DNA from: CP2-2F sp034436355
GTDB taxonomy: Bacteria; Chloroflexota; Anaerolineae; Aggregatilineales; UBA2796
DNA: 64,000 bases
Reading direction: 5' to 3'
Assembly (NCBI GenBank): GCA_034436355.1
Contig: DAOTVQ010000016.1
Location: forward strand, 94,994-158,993
Made by a program: the position numbers and the translations under genes. Positions 1 to 7,468 of the stretch are shown here, piece by piece (the first letter of the stretch is position 1; each line of letters opens with the position of its first letter). Under the pieces are notes generated by a model, which had not been told where the DNA came from, did not search any database, and worked only from the letters and a program-made list of their open reading frames with translations.

Positions 1-250
1 ACAAGGCGGCGTTGTTATCCAGCCCGTGATAACGCACCTCAGCCAAGTTGCGCGCTAAGAAACGCCCAAAGCGCCCATTGCCACAGCCCACATCTAAGAC
101 GCGGCGCGGCATGGGCAGCGCTTCGAAGTAAGGCAGCAGACGCCGCCAGCCGTTCCATGCCCTGCCACGCGATTCATCGAAGTTTTCGGCGGCTTGGGCG
201 TAGAAGGTGCGGTTCAGCGCATTCAGCGCACGGCAGGCGGCATCATCCAT
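1..250 (-). CDS. class I SAM-dependent methyltransferase, N-terminal part (cut by window edge)
   Basis: Only the first ~83 residues are visible; the rest lies left of the window. The translation begins MDDAACRAL and reaches the Rossmann motif I VLDVGCGNGRFGRF, which binds S-adenosylmethionine, followed by an acidic GLDNN at the end of strand beta2. The segment before motif I (NRTFYAQAAENFDESR) resembles the substrate-side helix of TRM9-like and related methyltransferases, but the acceptor cannot be told from this fragment. The ATG at 248-250 lies 8 nt after the stop of the DUF427 gene, so the two are probably co-transcribed. Fold confident, substrate unknown. Confidence 0.75.
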   Translation of the reverse strand, partial: MDDAACRALNALNRTFYAQAAENFDESRGRAWNGWRRLLPYFEALPMPRRVLDVGCGNGRFGRFLARNLAEVRYHGLDNNAAL

Positions 251-258
251 AACTGAAA

Positions 259-558
259 CTAGGCTTGAACTTGCACACCGCGCCAAAAGGCGATGTAGTT
301 CTTGATGTTGGCAGCAGCAGGCTTGGGATCAGGGTAGTACCAAGCGGCGTCAGCGTTGGTCTTGTCGCCTACTGCCAGCGTGTAGTAGCTGGCAGTGCCT
401 TTCCATGAGCAGATGGTGTGGGTGCTGCTCTCGCGCAGGTATTCATGGTTCACGGCTTCAGGCGGAAAGTAGTGATTGCCTTCCACCACAATCGTTTGGT
501 CACTTTCTGCAATCACGACGCCGTTCCAGATAGCTTTCATAGGGTGCTTATTCTCCAT
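259..558 (-). CDS. DUF427 domain protein
   Basis: A 99-residue protein made of a single DUF427 domain (a small beta-rich fold, often duplicated in other bacteria; here one copy). Typical family features are KAIWNGVVIAES near the N-terminus, the FPPEAV segment, the STHTICSWKG segment and the closing AAWYYPDPKPAA followed by an aromatic strand ending FWRGV. No biochemical role is established that I can name. It precedes the methyltransferase gene by 8 nt, suggesting an operon. An alternative start at the second Met (540) has a GGAG 12 nt upstream; the longer form was kept. Confidence 0.85.
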   Translation of the reverse strand: MENKHPMKAIWNGVVIAESDQTIVVEGNHYFPPEAVNHEYLRESSTHTICSWKGTASYYTLAVGDKTNADAAWYYPDPKPAAANIKNYIAFWRGVQVQA

Positions 559-776
559 TGTATCTCAATCCGTAGCATAGTGCGCGCCACACCACAAAAT
601 CTTACCGAAGTCGCTGCAAAGTTTTAACAAAGCATTTGCGGCATCTGTGGTTCAGTTGATCCGACCTGTTATTTTCAAGATTTTTACGAGAATTTATCTA
701 TGTCTTTCGTTGATAATCATAAAAAAGCCCTTTACACTTTTCATGTGCCTTGTTCACCTTTTAAGGAGTGTGTGTG

Positions 777-1196
777 ATGAAGGCAATTATCGCGTTGGTA
801 TTGGTACTCAGCTTGGCTGCTTGTGGCGGTGGTGCTGCCAGCAATACAGGCGGTGGCGGCAGCATGACCGATGCCGCTAAGCAGTTCATCGAAGCCACCT
901 TCAAAGCGGATAAAGATGCTTGGGTAGCCGTTGCTTGCGAGGCAATCAAGGGTCAGGCAGATCAGGCTTTCACTGGCTCAACGGGGATGCCCGAAGGTGT
1001 TACTTATGATTTCTCCGCTCTGAAGTATGAAGTCAAAGAAGAGAGCGGGGATACGGGCAAAGTGGGCATCAGCGGCGTGATGAAGTTGACGGTTGCAGGG
1101 CAAACCCAAGAGCTGGACTTTGCAAGCAACCCACTGGCTGAAGTGCCAATGAAGCGTGAAGGCGGCAACTGGAAAGTTTGTCCGAACATTAGCTAA
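777..1196 (+). CDS. small secreted lipoprotein, NTF2/DUF4878-like
   Basis: 139 residues. The N-terminus (MKAIIALVLVLSLAACGGG) is a lipoprotein signal peptide with lipobox LAAC, so the mature protein should be anchored by a lipidated Cys outside the membrane. After a Gly/Ser linker comes one compact alpha+beta domain (MTDAAKQFIEATFKAD, then four beta strands ending GGNWKVCPN), similar in layout to DUF4878/NTF2-like lipoproteins. The start was placed at ATG 777, 8 nt after AAGGAG (763-768), rather than the upstream GTG 768. It stands alone and ends in a strong hairpin terminator. Function unknown. Confidence 0.75.
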   Translation: MKAIIALVLVLSLAACGGGAASNTGGGGSMTDAAKQFIEATFKADKDAWVAVACEAIKGQADQAFTGSTGMPEGVTYDFSALKYEVKEESGDTGKVGISGVMKLTVAGQTQELDFASNPLAEVPMKREGGNWKVCPNIS

Positions 1197-1205
1197 GATG
1201 TGTAA

Positions 1206-1240
1206 CCGACCCGCTTTATCGGCGGGTCGGTTTATGTTTA
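1206..1240 (+). terminator. terminator after the lipoprotein gene
   Basis: A perfect 9-bp stem (1206-1214 with 1222-1230, CCGACCCGC/GCGGGTCGG) with a 7-nt loop, followed by a T-rich stretch. It lies between two convergent genes and could serve both, although the U tract favours the plus strand. Confidence 0.8.
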
Positions 1241-1558
1241 GTAGCGCGGAACGGTAGCATCCACTTCAACTGACCAGCGATCAATGCCGCCTGCCATGTT
1301 ATAAACGTTCGTGAAGCCCTGCATGGTCAGCCACAGCGTTACCTGCCCGCTGCGTCCGCCGCTGTGACACATAATGACCACAGCGCCCTCACGCGGAATG
1401 CGCGCTAACGCATCGGGAATGTCGTCCATTGGGATGTGCTGGGCGCCTTCCACGTGGCAGATGGCTAGTTCCCACGCTTCGCGCACGTCAATGATGGTCA
1501 GTGCCTCGCCTGCGGCAAGGCGCTCATGAATTTGTTTGGGCGTCAGTTCTTTCAGCAT
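1238..1558 (-). CDS. single-domain rhodanese (sulfurtransferase)
   Basis: 106 residues forming one rhodanese domain. The core strand TIIDVREAWEL, the HIPMDDI segment and the active-site loop MCHSGGRSGQV with the persulfide-carrying Cys are all present; a six-residue loop (C-H-S-G-G-R) fits a sulfur rather than phosphate substrate. Probably a cytoplasmic sulfur carrier, similar to GlpE or the rhodaneses of the sulfide operon at 28 kb. The ATG at 1558 was preferred over the TTG at 1573 because an AGAGGA sits before it. It ends 31 nt before the P450 start region of the next minus-strand gene and may share its transcript. Confidence 0.85.
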   Translation of the reverse strand: MLKELTPKQIHERLAAGEALTIIDVREAWELAICHVEGAQHIPMDDIPDALARIPREGAVVIMCHSGGRSGQVTLWLTMQGFTNVYNMAGGIDRWSVEVDATVPRY

Positions 1559-1588
1559 GATAATTCCTCTCAACTCAGATCAGGGCAA

Positions 1589-2899
1589 TTAACGGCGCAC
1601 AGCGCGCATGATCACGCCCGGTCGTGGCTCTAGGGTGACTGCCATATGCATATGCACATGCGGCTGGAGCAAGGTAAAGCGGTAGCGCTGCACAAGGCGC
1701 GCAAGGATCACCTTCGCCTCGACCTGGGCAAAGGCTGCGCCGATGCAGTTGCGCGCACCGCCACCAAACGGCAGAAAGCTGTACGGCACAGGTTTTTCTA
1801 AGAATCGATCAGGGTCAAACTCGGCAGGCTTCTGCCAGTAGGCTGCCATGCGGTGCGTGACGTAGATCGAGTAGGTGACGCGCTCACCTTTGCGGATCAG
1901 GTAGCCTTCGTGCGCTAGGTCTTGGGCGGCAATGCGCGAGCCAAGATGCGCCGGTGGGTAGAGGCGCAGCGTCTCATCAATGAAGCGGTCAAGGTATTTA
2001 AGCTGCGCCAAGTGTTCCATCGTTGGCGCTGAATCGCCTAGCACGCGCTCCACTTCGGCATAGAGCCGCTGGGCTGCCTGTCCATCAGCGCCTAGCATAT
2101 ACATCGCCCATGCCAGCAAGCCGGTGCTGGTATCATGCCCGGCGATGATCATGGTCAGCATTTGGTCACGGATCATAGCATCATCCACGCCTTCAGCGCT
2201 CACCAAAATGCCCAGCAAATCGTTGGGTTGCGCGCCCGTTTGCGCTAGATGTGTGCGGCGCAGACGGATGATCTGGTAGAGGTAGTCATCTATGCGGCGC
2301 AAGGCACGCCGATAGTTCGGACGCGGCACATCTGCCCACAGCACCCACACGCCCGGCGAGATATAACGCAGCGTATGCAGCAGCGCTGCCCAGTAGGGCT
2401 GAATGTGCGGCATGAAATCCACGCTAAAAAGCGTCTCCATCACGATCAGCAGCGCGATCTTACGCACTTCGGGCAGCATGTCGTAGGCTTCCTGCGGCTG
2501 CCACTGATCAGCGATGCGGTCAGTCGCACGCCACATGGCTTCCACATAGCCAACCAATGCATTGCGGTGCAGGGCGGGATTCATCAGCCGCCGCATTGAG
2601 TCGTGCGTCTCACCATCGGCAACCAGCAGCCCATCGCGCAGCAAACGGGCGATGGGGTCTTTGGGCGCCTTCCACAAGAAGGCTTCGCGTGCTTCCACCA
2701 ACAACCAACGCGCCCACTCCGCGCCGGCGGTCATGATTGGCTTGAAGCTGGGCAAATTAGCGCGAAAGACGTTGCCCAGTTCGGCGTGAAAGACCTCTAA
2801 AGCGGGCAGCGGGCTGCGCGTGCGAAGGATGGTCTGGAGCGCCTTCAGGGCAAGTTTGCCGTTGGGTGTTGGGATTTTAGCGTGCGGTTGTGTGGTCAT
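1589..2899 (-). CDS. cytochrome P450
   Basis: 436 residues, a soluble bacterial P450 without membrane anchor. The I-helix oxygen-activation motif AGHDTS is at 253-258, the K-helix ExxR (ETLR) at 309-312, and the heme loop FGGGARNCIG at 378-387, with Cys385 as the heme ligand. The spacing and the motif FGGGARNCIG resemble CYP110/CYP102-type enzymes more than camphor-type P450s, suggesting a fatty acid-like or terpene substrate, but that is inference. No ferredoxin or reductase gene is adjacent. The ATG at 2899 was chosen because a TACAAT hexamer ends 7 nt upstream, placing transcription start at or next to the ATG. Confidence 0.93.
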   Translation of the reverse strand: MTTQPHAKIPTPNGKLALKALQTILRTRSPLPALEVFHAELGNVFRANLPSFKPIMTAGAEWARWLLVEAREAFLWKAPKDPIARLLRDGLLVADGETHDSMRRLMNPALHRNALVGYVEAMWRATDRIADQWQPQEAYDMLPEVRKIALLIVMETLFSVDFMPHIQPYWAALLHTLRYISPGVWVLWADVPRPNYRRALRRIDDYLYQIIRLRRTHLAQTGAQPNDLLGILVSAEGVDDAMIRDQMLTMIIAGHDTSTGLLAWAMYMLGADGQAAQRLYAEVERVLGDSAPTMEHLAQLKYLDRFIDETLRLYPPAHLGSRIAAQDLAHEGYLIRKGERVTYSIYVTHRMAAYWQKPAEFDPDRFLEKPVPYSFLPFGGGARNCIGAAFAQVEAKVILARLVQRYRFTLLQPHVHMHMAVTLEPRPGVIMRAVRR

Positions 2900-2906
2900 A
2901 CAGGCA

Positions 2907-2935
2907 ATTGTAGCGCAAGGCGCGCTGCTTTGCAC
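2907..2935 (-). promoter_or_regulatory. P450 promoter, probably leaderless
   Basis: On the minus strand, GTGCAA (2930-2935), a 17-nt spacer and TACAAT (2907-2912). Only 7 nt separate the -10 from the ATG at 2899, so the mRNA would start at the start codon. The -35 hexamer is the reverse complement of the one used by the opposite gene. Confidence 0.45.
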
Positions 2936-2957
2936 ACGGGCTAAGCTGCGCTACACT
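2930..2957 (+). promoter_or_regulatory. glycosyltransferase promoter, probably leaderless
   Basis: TTGCAC (2930-2935), a 16-nt spacer and TACACT (2952-2957), with the ATG at 2965 only 7 nt further on. It shares its -35 position with the divergent P450 promoter. Confidence 0.45.
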
Positions 2958-2964
2958 GTGCAGC

Positions 2965-4779
2965 ATGACTCGCGTATTGATCTTCGGTTTTGCGCCGCTG
3001 CCTTTCGAGCCATACCGCGTGGCAGGCCCCAGCTTGCGGACGTGGCATTTTATCACGGCGCTGCGTGCAGCAGGGCATGAAATCTGCCTGATTGGTGACC
3101 GCATGGCAGGGCTGTATCCTGAAGATTTGCCGCCGCTGATCACCACCCAACACGAGCGCCTCACCTATCACAGCGTACACGACATCCTGTGGCATGATCC
3201 GAAGGCGCTGCGCCCGCTGATCAACGCCTTTGCGCCTGAGTGCGCGATTGCCGTCACCACGCCCGCCGCCAGCATCGCCGCCCCCAACATTGGCGCTCTG
3301 CCCTTGTGGTGCGATCTGTATGGCAGCATCATGGCAGAGGCGCAGTTAAAGGCGCTGCTCTACGCCGATGATCAGTACCTTGCCCACTTCTGGAATATGG
3401 AACGGCTTGCCCTTGAACGCGCTGATAAGTTCTCCGCCGTCTCGGATCGCCAACAGTGGTCAATCATCGGTGAACTAGGCTTGTGGGGACGCTTGAATCA
3501 GTGGACGAGTGGCTATGAATTTGCGACGACTATCCCAATTGCAAGCGAAGCTGCGCCCTATACGGCAACAGGGCGCTTCATGCGCGGCGTGCGCGTTCCC
3601 GAAGATGCCTTCCTGATCCTCTACAGCGGCGGCTATAACACTTGGACGGATGTGGACACGCTCTTTAGCGCCCTAGAGCAAGTGCTGCAAGCTGATCCGA
3701 AGGCGCATTTCGTCTCGACGGGCGGCGCAATCTATGGGCATGATGATTTCACCTATCGGCGCTTTGAACGCCTGATCGCGGAATCGGCACAGCGCGAACG
3801 CTACCACCTCTGCGGCTGGATCGACGCGCAAGACCTGATCAACCTCTACTTGGAGAGCGATGTCGCCGTCAGCACAGATCGCTTTGCCTACGAGACGCTG
3901 CTTGGCAGCCGCACGCGCATTCTGGATTGGCTGCGCGCAGGCTTGCCGTGCGTCTCATCCGATCTGACTGAGCTGGCGCAGAGCGTGGCTGCTTATGGCG
4001 CAGGCTTCACCTACCCGCCGGGAGACGCAGCGGCGCTGGCAAAGTGCCTGCTGGCGTGCGCCGAACCTGAGCGCGCCGCACAAATGCGCCAGAATGCGCG
4101 CCGCCTGCTCACAGAGCGCTATACCTATCAGGCGACGAGTGCTGCGCTCTGTGACTGGGTGGCAGCGCCGCGCCGCGCACCGGATGTCGGGCGGCAGACG
4201 CTCAAGTTGGCGCGTCCTTACCGCACGCTGTGGGTGGAACTGGGCGAAATGCTCCGCACGCGGCGGCTAAACCTGAGCCTAGCGGTCAGGCTGTGGTCAC
4301 CGGTGGTGGCGGTGCTGAAGGCAGTTGGCTTGGGCGGTTTGCTGAAAGGGCTTGCTGCACGTGGGCAGCGCGCCTTGCGCTTTGATGTCTCGCCCTATCG
4401 GGCAGCGTGGCAGGTACAGGCTGCGCCGAAGGCAGTGCGTGCCGCGCAGACTTTCACGATCCGTGCTAAAGTGCGGAACATTGGTACGGCGCTGTGGCTG
4501 CCGATCAGCGAGAGCGCCTTCGGCGTGAACATTGCCTACCGTTGGCAATCAGCGGCACACTTTGGCACATGGGAACGGCTGCCACTGCCTGAGCCTGTGC
4601 CAAGCGGCACAGCCACACAGCTTCACCTCGCAATCCGTGCGCCTGAGCAAGCAGGTGATTACGCCTTAGTGCTGGATTTGGTGCGCGAAGGCGTGACGTG
4701 GTTTGCCCAAACGGCGGCTGAGGCAACAGCAGGCGAAGGTGCGCTCCGCCTGCCCATACGTATTGTGGCTGAAAATTAA
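2965..4779 (+). CDS. GT4-family glycosyltransferase with C-terminal beta-sandwich
   Basis: 604 residues. Residues ~1-400 form a GT-B glycosyltransferase: an N-terminal half opening VLIFGFAPLPFEPYRVAGP, and a C-terminal half with the nucleotide-sugar segments LYSGGYNTWTDVDTL, HLCGWIDAQDLINLYLESDV and GSRTRILDWLRAGLPCV. This is the layout of family GT4 (retaining), usually acting on cell-surface glycans or lipids. Residues ~410-470 are helical, and ~475-604 look like an Ig/NEW1-type beta-sandwich (FTIRAKVRNIGTALWLP), unusual on a GT4. The 3' end overlaps the convergent malG-like gene by 4 nt. Donor and acceptor unknown. Confidence 0.75.
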   Translation: MTRVLIFGFAPLPFEPYRVAGPSLRTWHFITALRAAGHEICLIGDRMAGLYPEDLPPLITTQHERLTYHSVHDILWHDPKALRPLINAFAPECAIAVTTPAASIAAPNIGALPLWCDLYGSIMAEAQLKALLYADDQYLAHFWNMERLALERADKFSAVSDRQQWSIIGELGLWGRLNQWTSGYEFATTIPIASEAAPYTATGRFMRGVRVPEDAFLILYSGGYNTWTDVDTLFSALEQVLQADPKAHFVSTGGAIYGHDDFTYRRFERLIAESAQRERYHLCGWIDAQDLINLYLESDVAVSTDRFAYETLLGSRTRILDWLRAGLPCVSSDLTELAQSVAAYGAGFTYPPGDAAALAKCLLACAEPERAAQMRQNARRLLTERYTYQATSAALCDWVAAPRRAPDVGRQTLKLARPYRTLWVELGEMLRTRRLNLSLAVRLWSPVVAVLKAVGLGGLLKGLAARGQRALRFDVSPYRAAWQVQAAPKAVRAAQTFTIRAKVRNIGTALWLPISESAFGVNIAYRWQSAAHFGTWERLPLPEPVPSGTATQLHLAIRAPEQAGDYALVLDLVREGVTWFAQTAAEATAGEGALRLPIRIVAEN

Positions 4780-5711
4780 CCCTTCACAGCGCCTGCCGTC
4801 GTGCCGCTGGCAATCTGATCTTGCAGCACCAGATATACGATCAGGGTTGGCAACATGCCGATCACGGCGCCGGCGGCAAACAAGCCCCATTGGTTGGCAA
4901 AGTTGCTGCTGACGAAGTTCACATACAAGCCGACCATGAGCGTCCACGTCTCTTTATCGCGCAGCAGCACACGCGCCAATACGAATTCGTTAAAGATGCC
5001 CACAAACGATAGCACGCCGATCACAATCAGGATTGGGCGCGCCGCCGGCAAGATGATGCGGATATAGGTCTGTAGGATGGTTGCGCCATCCACAAGGGCT
5101 GCCTCATCCAATTCACGCGGAATCGAGTCGAAGAAGCCTTTCATCAACCAGATGTTGGTGCCCATCGCGCCGCCGATGTAGACCAAGATCAAGCCGCCGG
5201 GCGTGTTGAAGCCGATGAATGGCAGATAGACACCCAACTGTTGCAGCATCAGGAAGATCGAGACCATTGCCAACAGATTTGGGAAGACCTGCACCAGCAG
5301 CATGAACAACAACAGGTTGCGGCGCCCCTTAAAGTTGAAGCGCGAGAAAGCATAGGCGGCGGGCGCGGTGATCATCACGATGCCGATTGCCGTCACCGAG
5401 GCGATCAACGTCGAGTTAAGCAGCCAGCGGAAGAACGGATAGCGATCCGGATTGCCCAGCAGATCGGTGTAGTTCTTGAACAGCAGCGCCGGATCGGAAA
5501 CGTTCGGGATTAGGCTTTGGCTTGCCATGCTTTGCAGCGGATTAAAGGATGCGCTGACAATCCACAGCACCGGGAAGAGCGCAAAGATGATCAGGATCGT
5601 GAGGATGGCATAGCGCACCAGATTTCGCAATTGGCGGCGCTGCTTAAAGGTCAGCCCGCTGTTACTCGGCGCGCCAAGTGCCGTGCTGGTCGAACGTGAT
5701 AGGCTAGACAT
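4776..5711 (-). CDS. malG: maltose-type ABC transporter permease (MalG-like)
   Basis: 311 residues, six predicted membrane helices, inner-membrane permease of a carbohydrate ABC importer. The cytoplasmic EAA loop that docks the ATPase is present (ELDEAALVDGATILQTYIRIILPAARP). The large loop after the first helix and the segment LLNSTLIASV are characteristic of MalG-type subunits. The start ATG (5711) overlaps the end of the malF-like gene by 8 nt and is preceded by GGAGG. No ATPase gene follows, so a shared MalK/MsmX-like ATPase elsewhere is needed. Substrate inferred as maltose/maltodextrin-like from subunit similarity. Confidence 0.88.
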   Translation of the reverse strand: MSSLSRSTSTALGAPSNSGLTFKQRRQLRNLVRYAILTILIIFALFPVLWIVSASFNPLQSMASQSLIPNVSDPALLFKNYTDLLGNPDRYPFFRWLLNSTLIASVTAIGIVMITAPAAYAFSRFNFKGRRNLLLFMLLVQVFPNLLAMVSIFLMLQQLGVYLPFIGFNTPGGLILVYIGGAMGTNIWLMKGFFDSIPRELDEAALVDGATILQTYIRIILPAARPILIVIGVLSFVGIFNEFVLARVLLRDKETWTLMVGLYVNFVSSNFANQWGLFAAGAVIGMLPTLIVYLVLQDQIASGTTAGAVKG

Positions 5712-7320
5712 TGCGAGAGACCTCCTCCCAGCGTCGGGTTAAGCCCATTTGCATGATGGTGACCGTCCCAACGATCACAAAAATCACGATAGAGATAGCA
5801 GAGGCAAAGCCGAAATCTGCGCCGCCTTGCCCAGAGAATGCCACACGGTAGGTATAACTGATCAGGATATCCGTTTGTCCTGCTGGGATGGGCGAATCGG
5901 CAATGACGGGATTGCCGTCGTTAAAGGCGGCAATCAGCGTGTAGTTGTTGAAATTAAAGGTGAACGAGCTGATCAGCAAGGGCCCGATGGAGACCAGCAG
6001 CAGCGGCATGGTGATGAAGCGGAACGCCTGAAATTGATTGGCGCCATCCACCTGTGCTGCCTCATACAAATCGGCGGGAATGGCAGCCAAAGCACCACTA
6101 CAAATCAGCATGAAGTACGGATAGCCCAGCCACAGGTTCACAATCAGGATGGCAATGCGCGTCAGCGTGCCATCGGCGAACACATTCGGCAAGCCGGGGA
6201 TGATCTGGCTGAAGACGCCAAACTGCGGCTGGAACATCCCGCGCCACGTCACCACCGAGATCAGGGCGGGAATGGCATACGGCACGATCAGCATGGTGCG
6301 GAAAAAACGCCGCCCAACGAATTTACCCTGCATCAGCAGCGCCACCAGCAAGCCTAGTGCGAAGGTGGTTGCCACAGAGGAAAAGGCAAAGACCACCGTC
6401 CACATGAAAATGCTGATCAGCGGACCGCGCAGGGCGGGGCTGTTAAAGAAGCGGTCGAAGTTGGCAAAGCCAATCACAGTGCGGTAGCCGACGCCCGCCG
6501 GGAAACCCTCAATCCTCATGATGAAATCGTTAGGACGCGCCTCTGGGTTGGCGGCAAGCGCAGACTCGTAGGCGGCTTTATCAATGAAGAAGCCGATTGT
6601 ATCGTTGCCGACGAAGACCGTCCCCGTTTGCAGGTCGGTGATGGTATCTGTGCTGGAATCATAGCGGTAGCGCGGCGCCAGCACCGCTACAAAATCGCGG
6701 GTGACGCTCAGGCGGTTATCTTCAGGTCCGAACTGTTGGCTGGCGGCTGCCGTCAAAAGGCGGGTGCGTTCAGCGCGTGTGGCACGCCGAAAGCCTTGAT
6801 AGGTTTCAGGTATTTCGCCGCTGACGGGCTGTAACTCGCCTTGCCCGATCACAAAAAATGCATTACCGTCACGATCCGTCAACCAGAGCGCATACTCGCC
6901 CGCTTCATTCAGAAAGGCCTCCCAGCTATAGCGCACACCGGTCTCTGGCACATAGGTGCGGCGCTCCAAAAGCTGCACTGCCTGCACTTTGGTCAGCAAG
7001 TGACCATCGCCATAGTTGGTGAACGCCACATAGACGGTATACACAATCGGGTAGATGACGCCAAGTGCCAGCAGCGCAAAAGCGGGCGACATCCAACGCA
7101 GGGGCTTAAGCTGCGGGCGCAAATTGATGACATTCACCAAGAGGGTGATCGCGGCGATGGCAACTGCCAGCTCCCAGATGCCATCGTTGATGAGTGAGAA
7201 GATAAGCCATAGCGCGAAGGCATCTACAATCATCAGACCAATGTAGCGAATGATCAGGGTTACAACGCCGGGGATGGCAGGTGTGCCAACGGGTTGCTGC
7301 GTAAGGGTGCCTGTGGTCAT
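5704..7320 (-). CDS. malF: maltose-type ABC transporter permease (MalF-like, with long periplasmic loop)
   Basis: 538 residues. The first ~75 residues contain two extra membrane helices; a third helix follows, and then a long extracytoplasmic loop (~100-290) equivalent to the MalF P2 domain that contacts the binding protein. The permease core comes last, with the EAA loop AIPADLYEAAQVDGANQFQAF. Such a P2 loop is specific to MalF among sugar permeases. The ATG at 7320 was used. However, the only good Shine-Dalgarno (AAAGGAG) lies far upstream, ~8 nt before an in-frame ATC, and an in-frame TTG precedes it (7362), so the true start is uncertain. Middle gene of malE-malF-malG. Confidence 0.85.
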   Translation of the reverse strand: MTTGTLTQQPVGTPAIPGVVTLIIRYIGLMIVDAFALWLIFSLINDGIWELAVAIAAITLLVNVINLRPQLKPLRWMSPAFALLALGVIYPIVYTVYVAFTNYGDGHLLTKVQAVQLLERRTYVPETGVRYSWEAFLNEAGEYALWLTDRDGNAFFVIGQGELQPVSGEIPETYQGFRRATRAERTRLLTAAASQQFGPEDNRLSVTRDFVAVLAPRYRYDSSTDTITDLQTGTVFVGNDTIGFFIDKAAYESALAANPEARPNDFIMRIEGFPAGVGYRTVIGFANFDRFFNSPALRGPLISIFMWTVVFAFSSVATTFALGLLVALLMQGKFVGRRFFRTMLIVPYAIPALISVVTWRGMFQPQFGVFSQIIPGLPNVFADGTLTRIAILIVNLWLGYPYFMLICSGALAAIPADLYEAAQVDGANQFQAFRFITMPLLLVSIGPLLISSFTFNFNNYTLIAAFNDGNPVIADSPIPAGQTDILISYTYRVAFSGQGGADFGFASAISIVIFVIVGTVTIMQMGLTRRWEEVSRNV

Positions 7321-7409
7321 AAAACGCGGTAGCGGCGTGATAGCCGCGTCTCCTTTCAGCAAACAAAAAGACTAAGTTACACGACTATTGGCGGCAAGGT
7401 CTGCCTATG

Positions 7410-7440
7410 CGTAAGGGCGGGAATTTTTCCCGCCCCTACG
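7410..7440. repeat. intergenic inverted repeat between malE and malF
   Basis: CGTA-GGGCGGGAA / TTCCCGCCC-TACG with a 3-nt loop and one bulged base on each side. It lies 29 nt past the malE stop, a position that in mal operons often holds a hairpin that lowers expression of downstream genes. The CGTAnGG...CCnTACG ends recur in the palindrome at 52259-52286. Confidence 0.6.
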
Positions 7441-7468
7441 ACAAGCTGTTGTGAAAGTGCGCTTTAGC

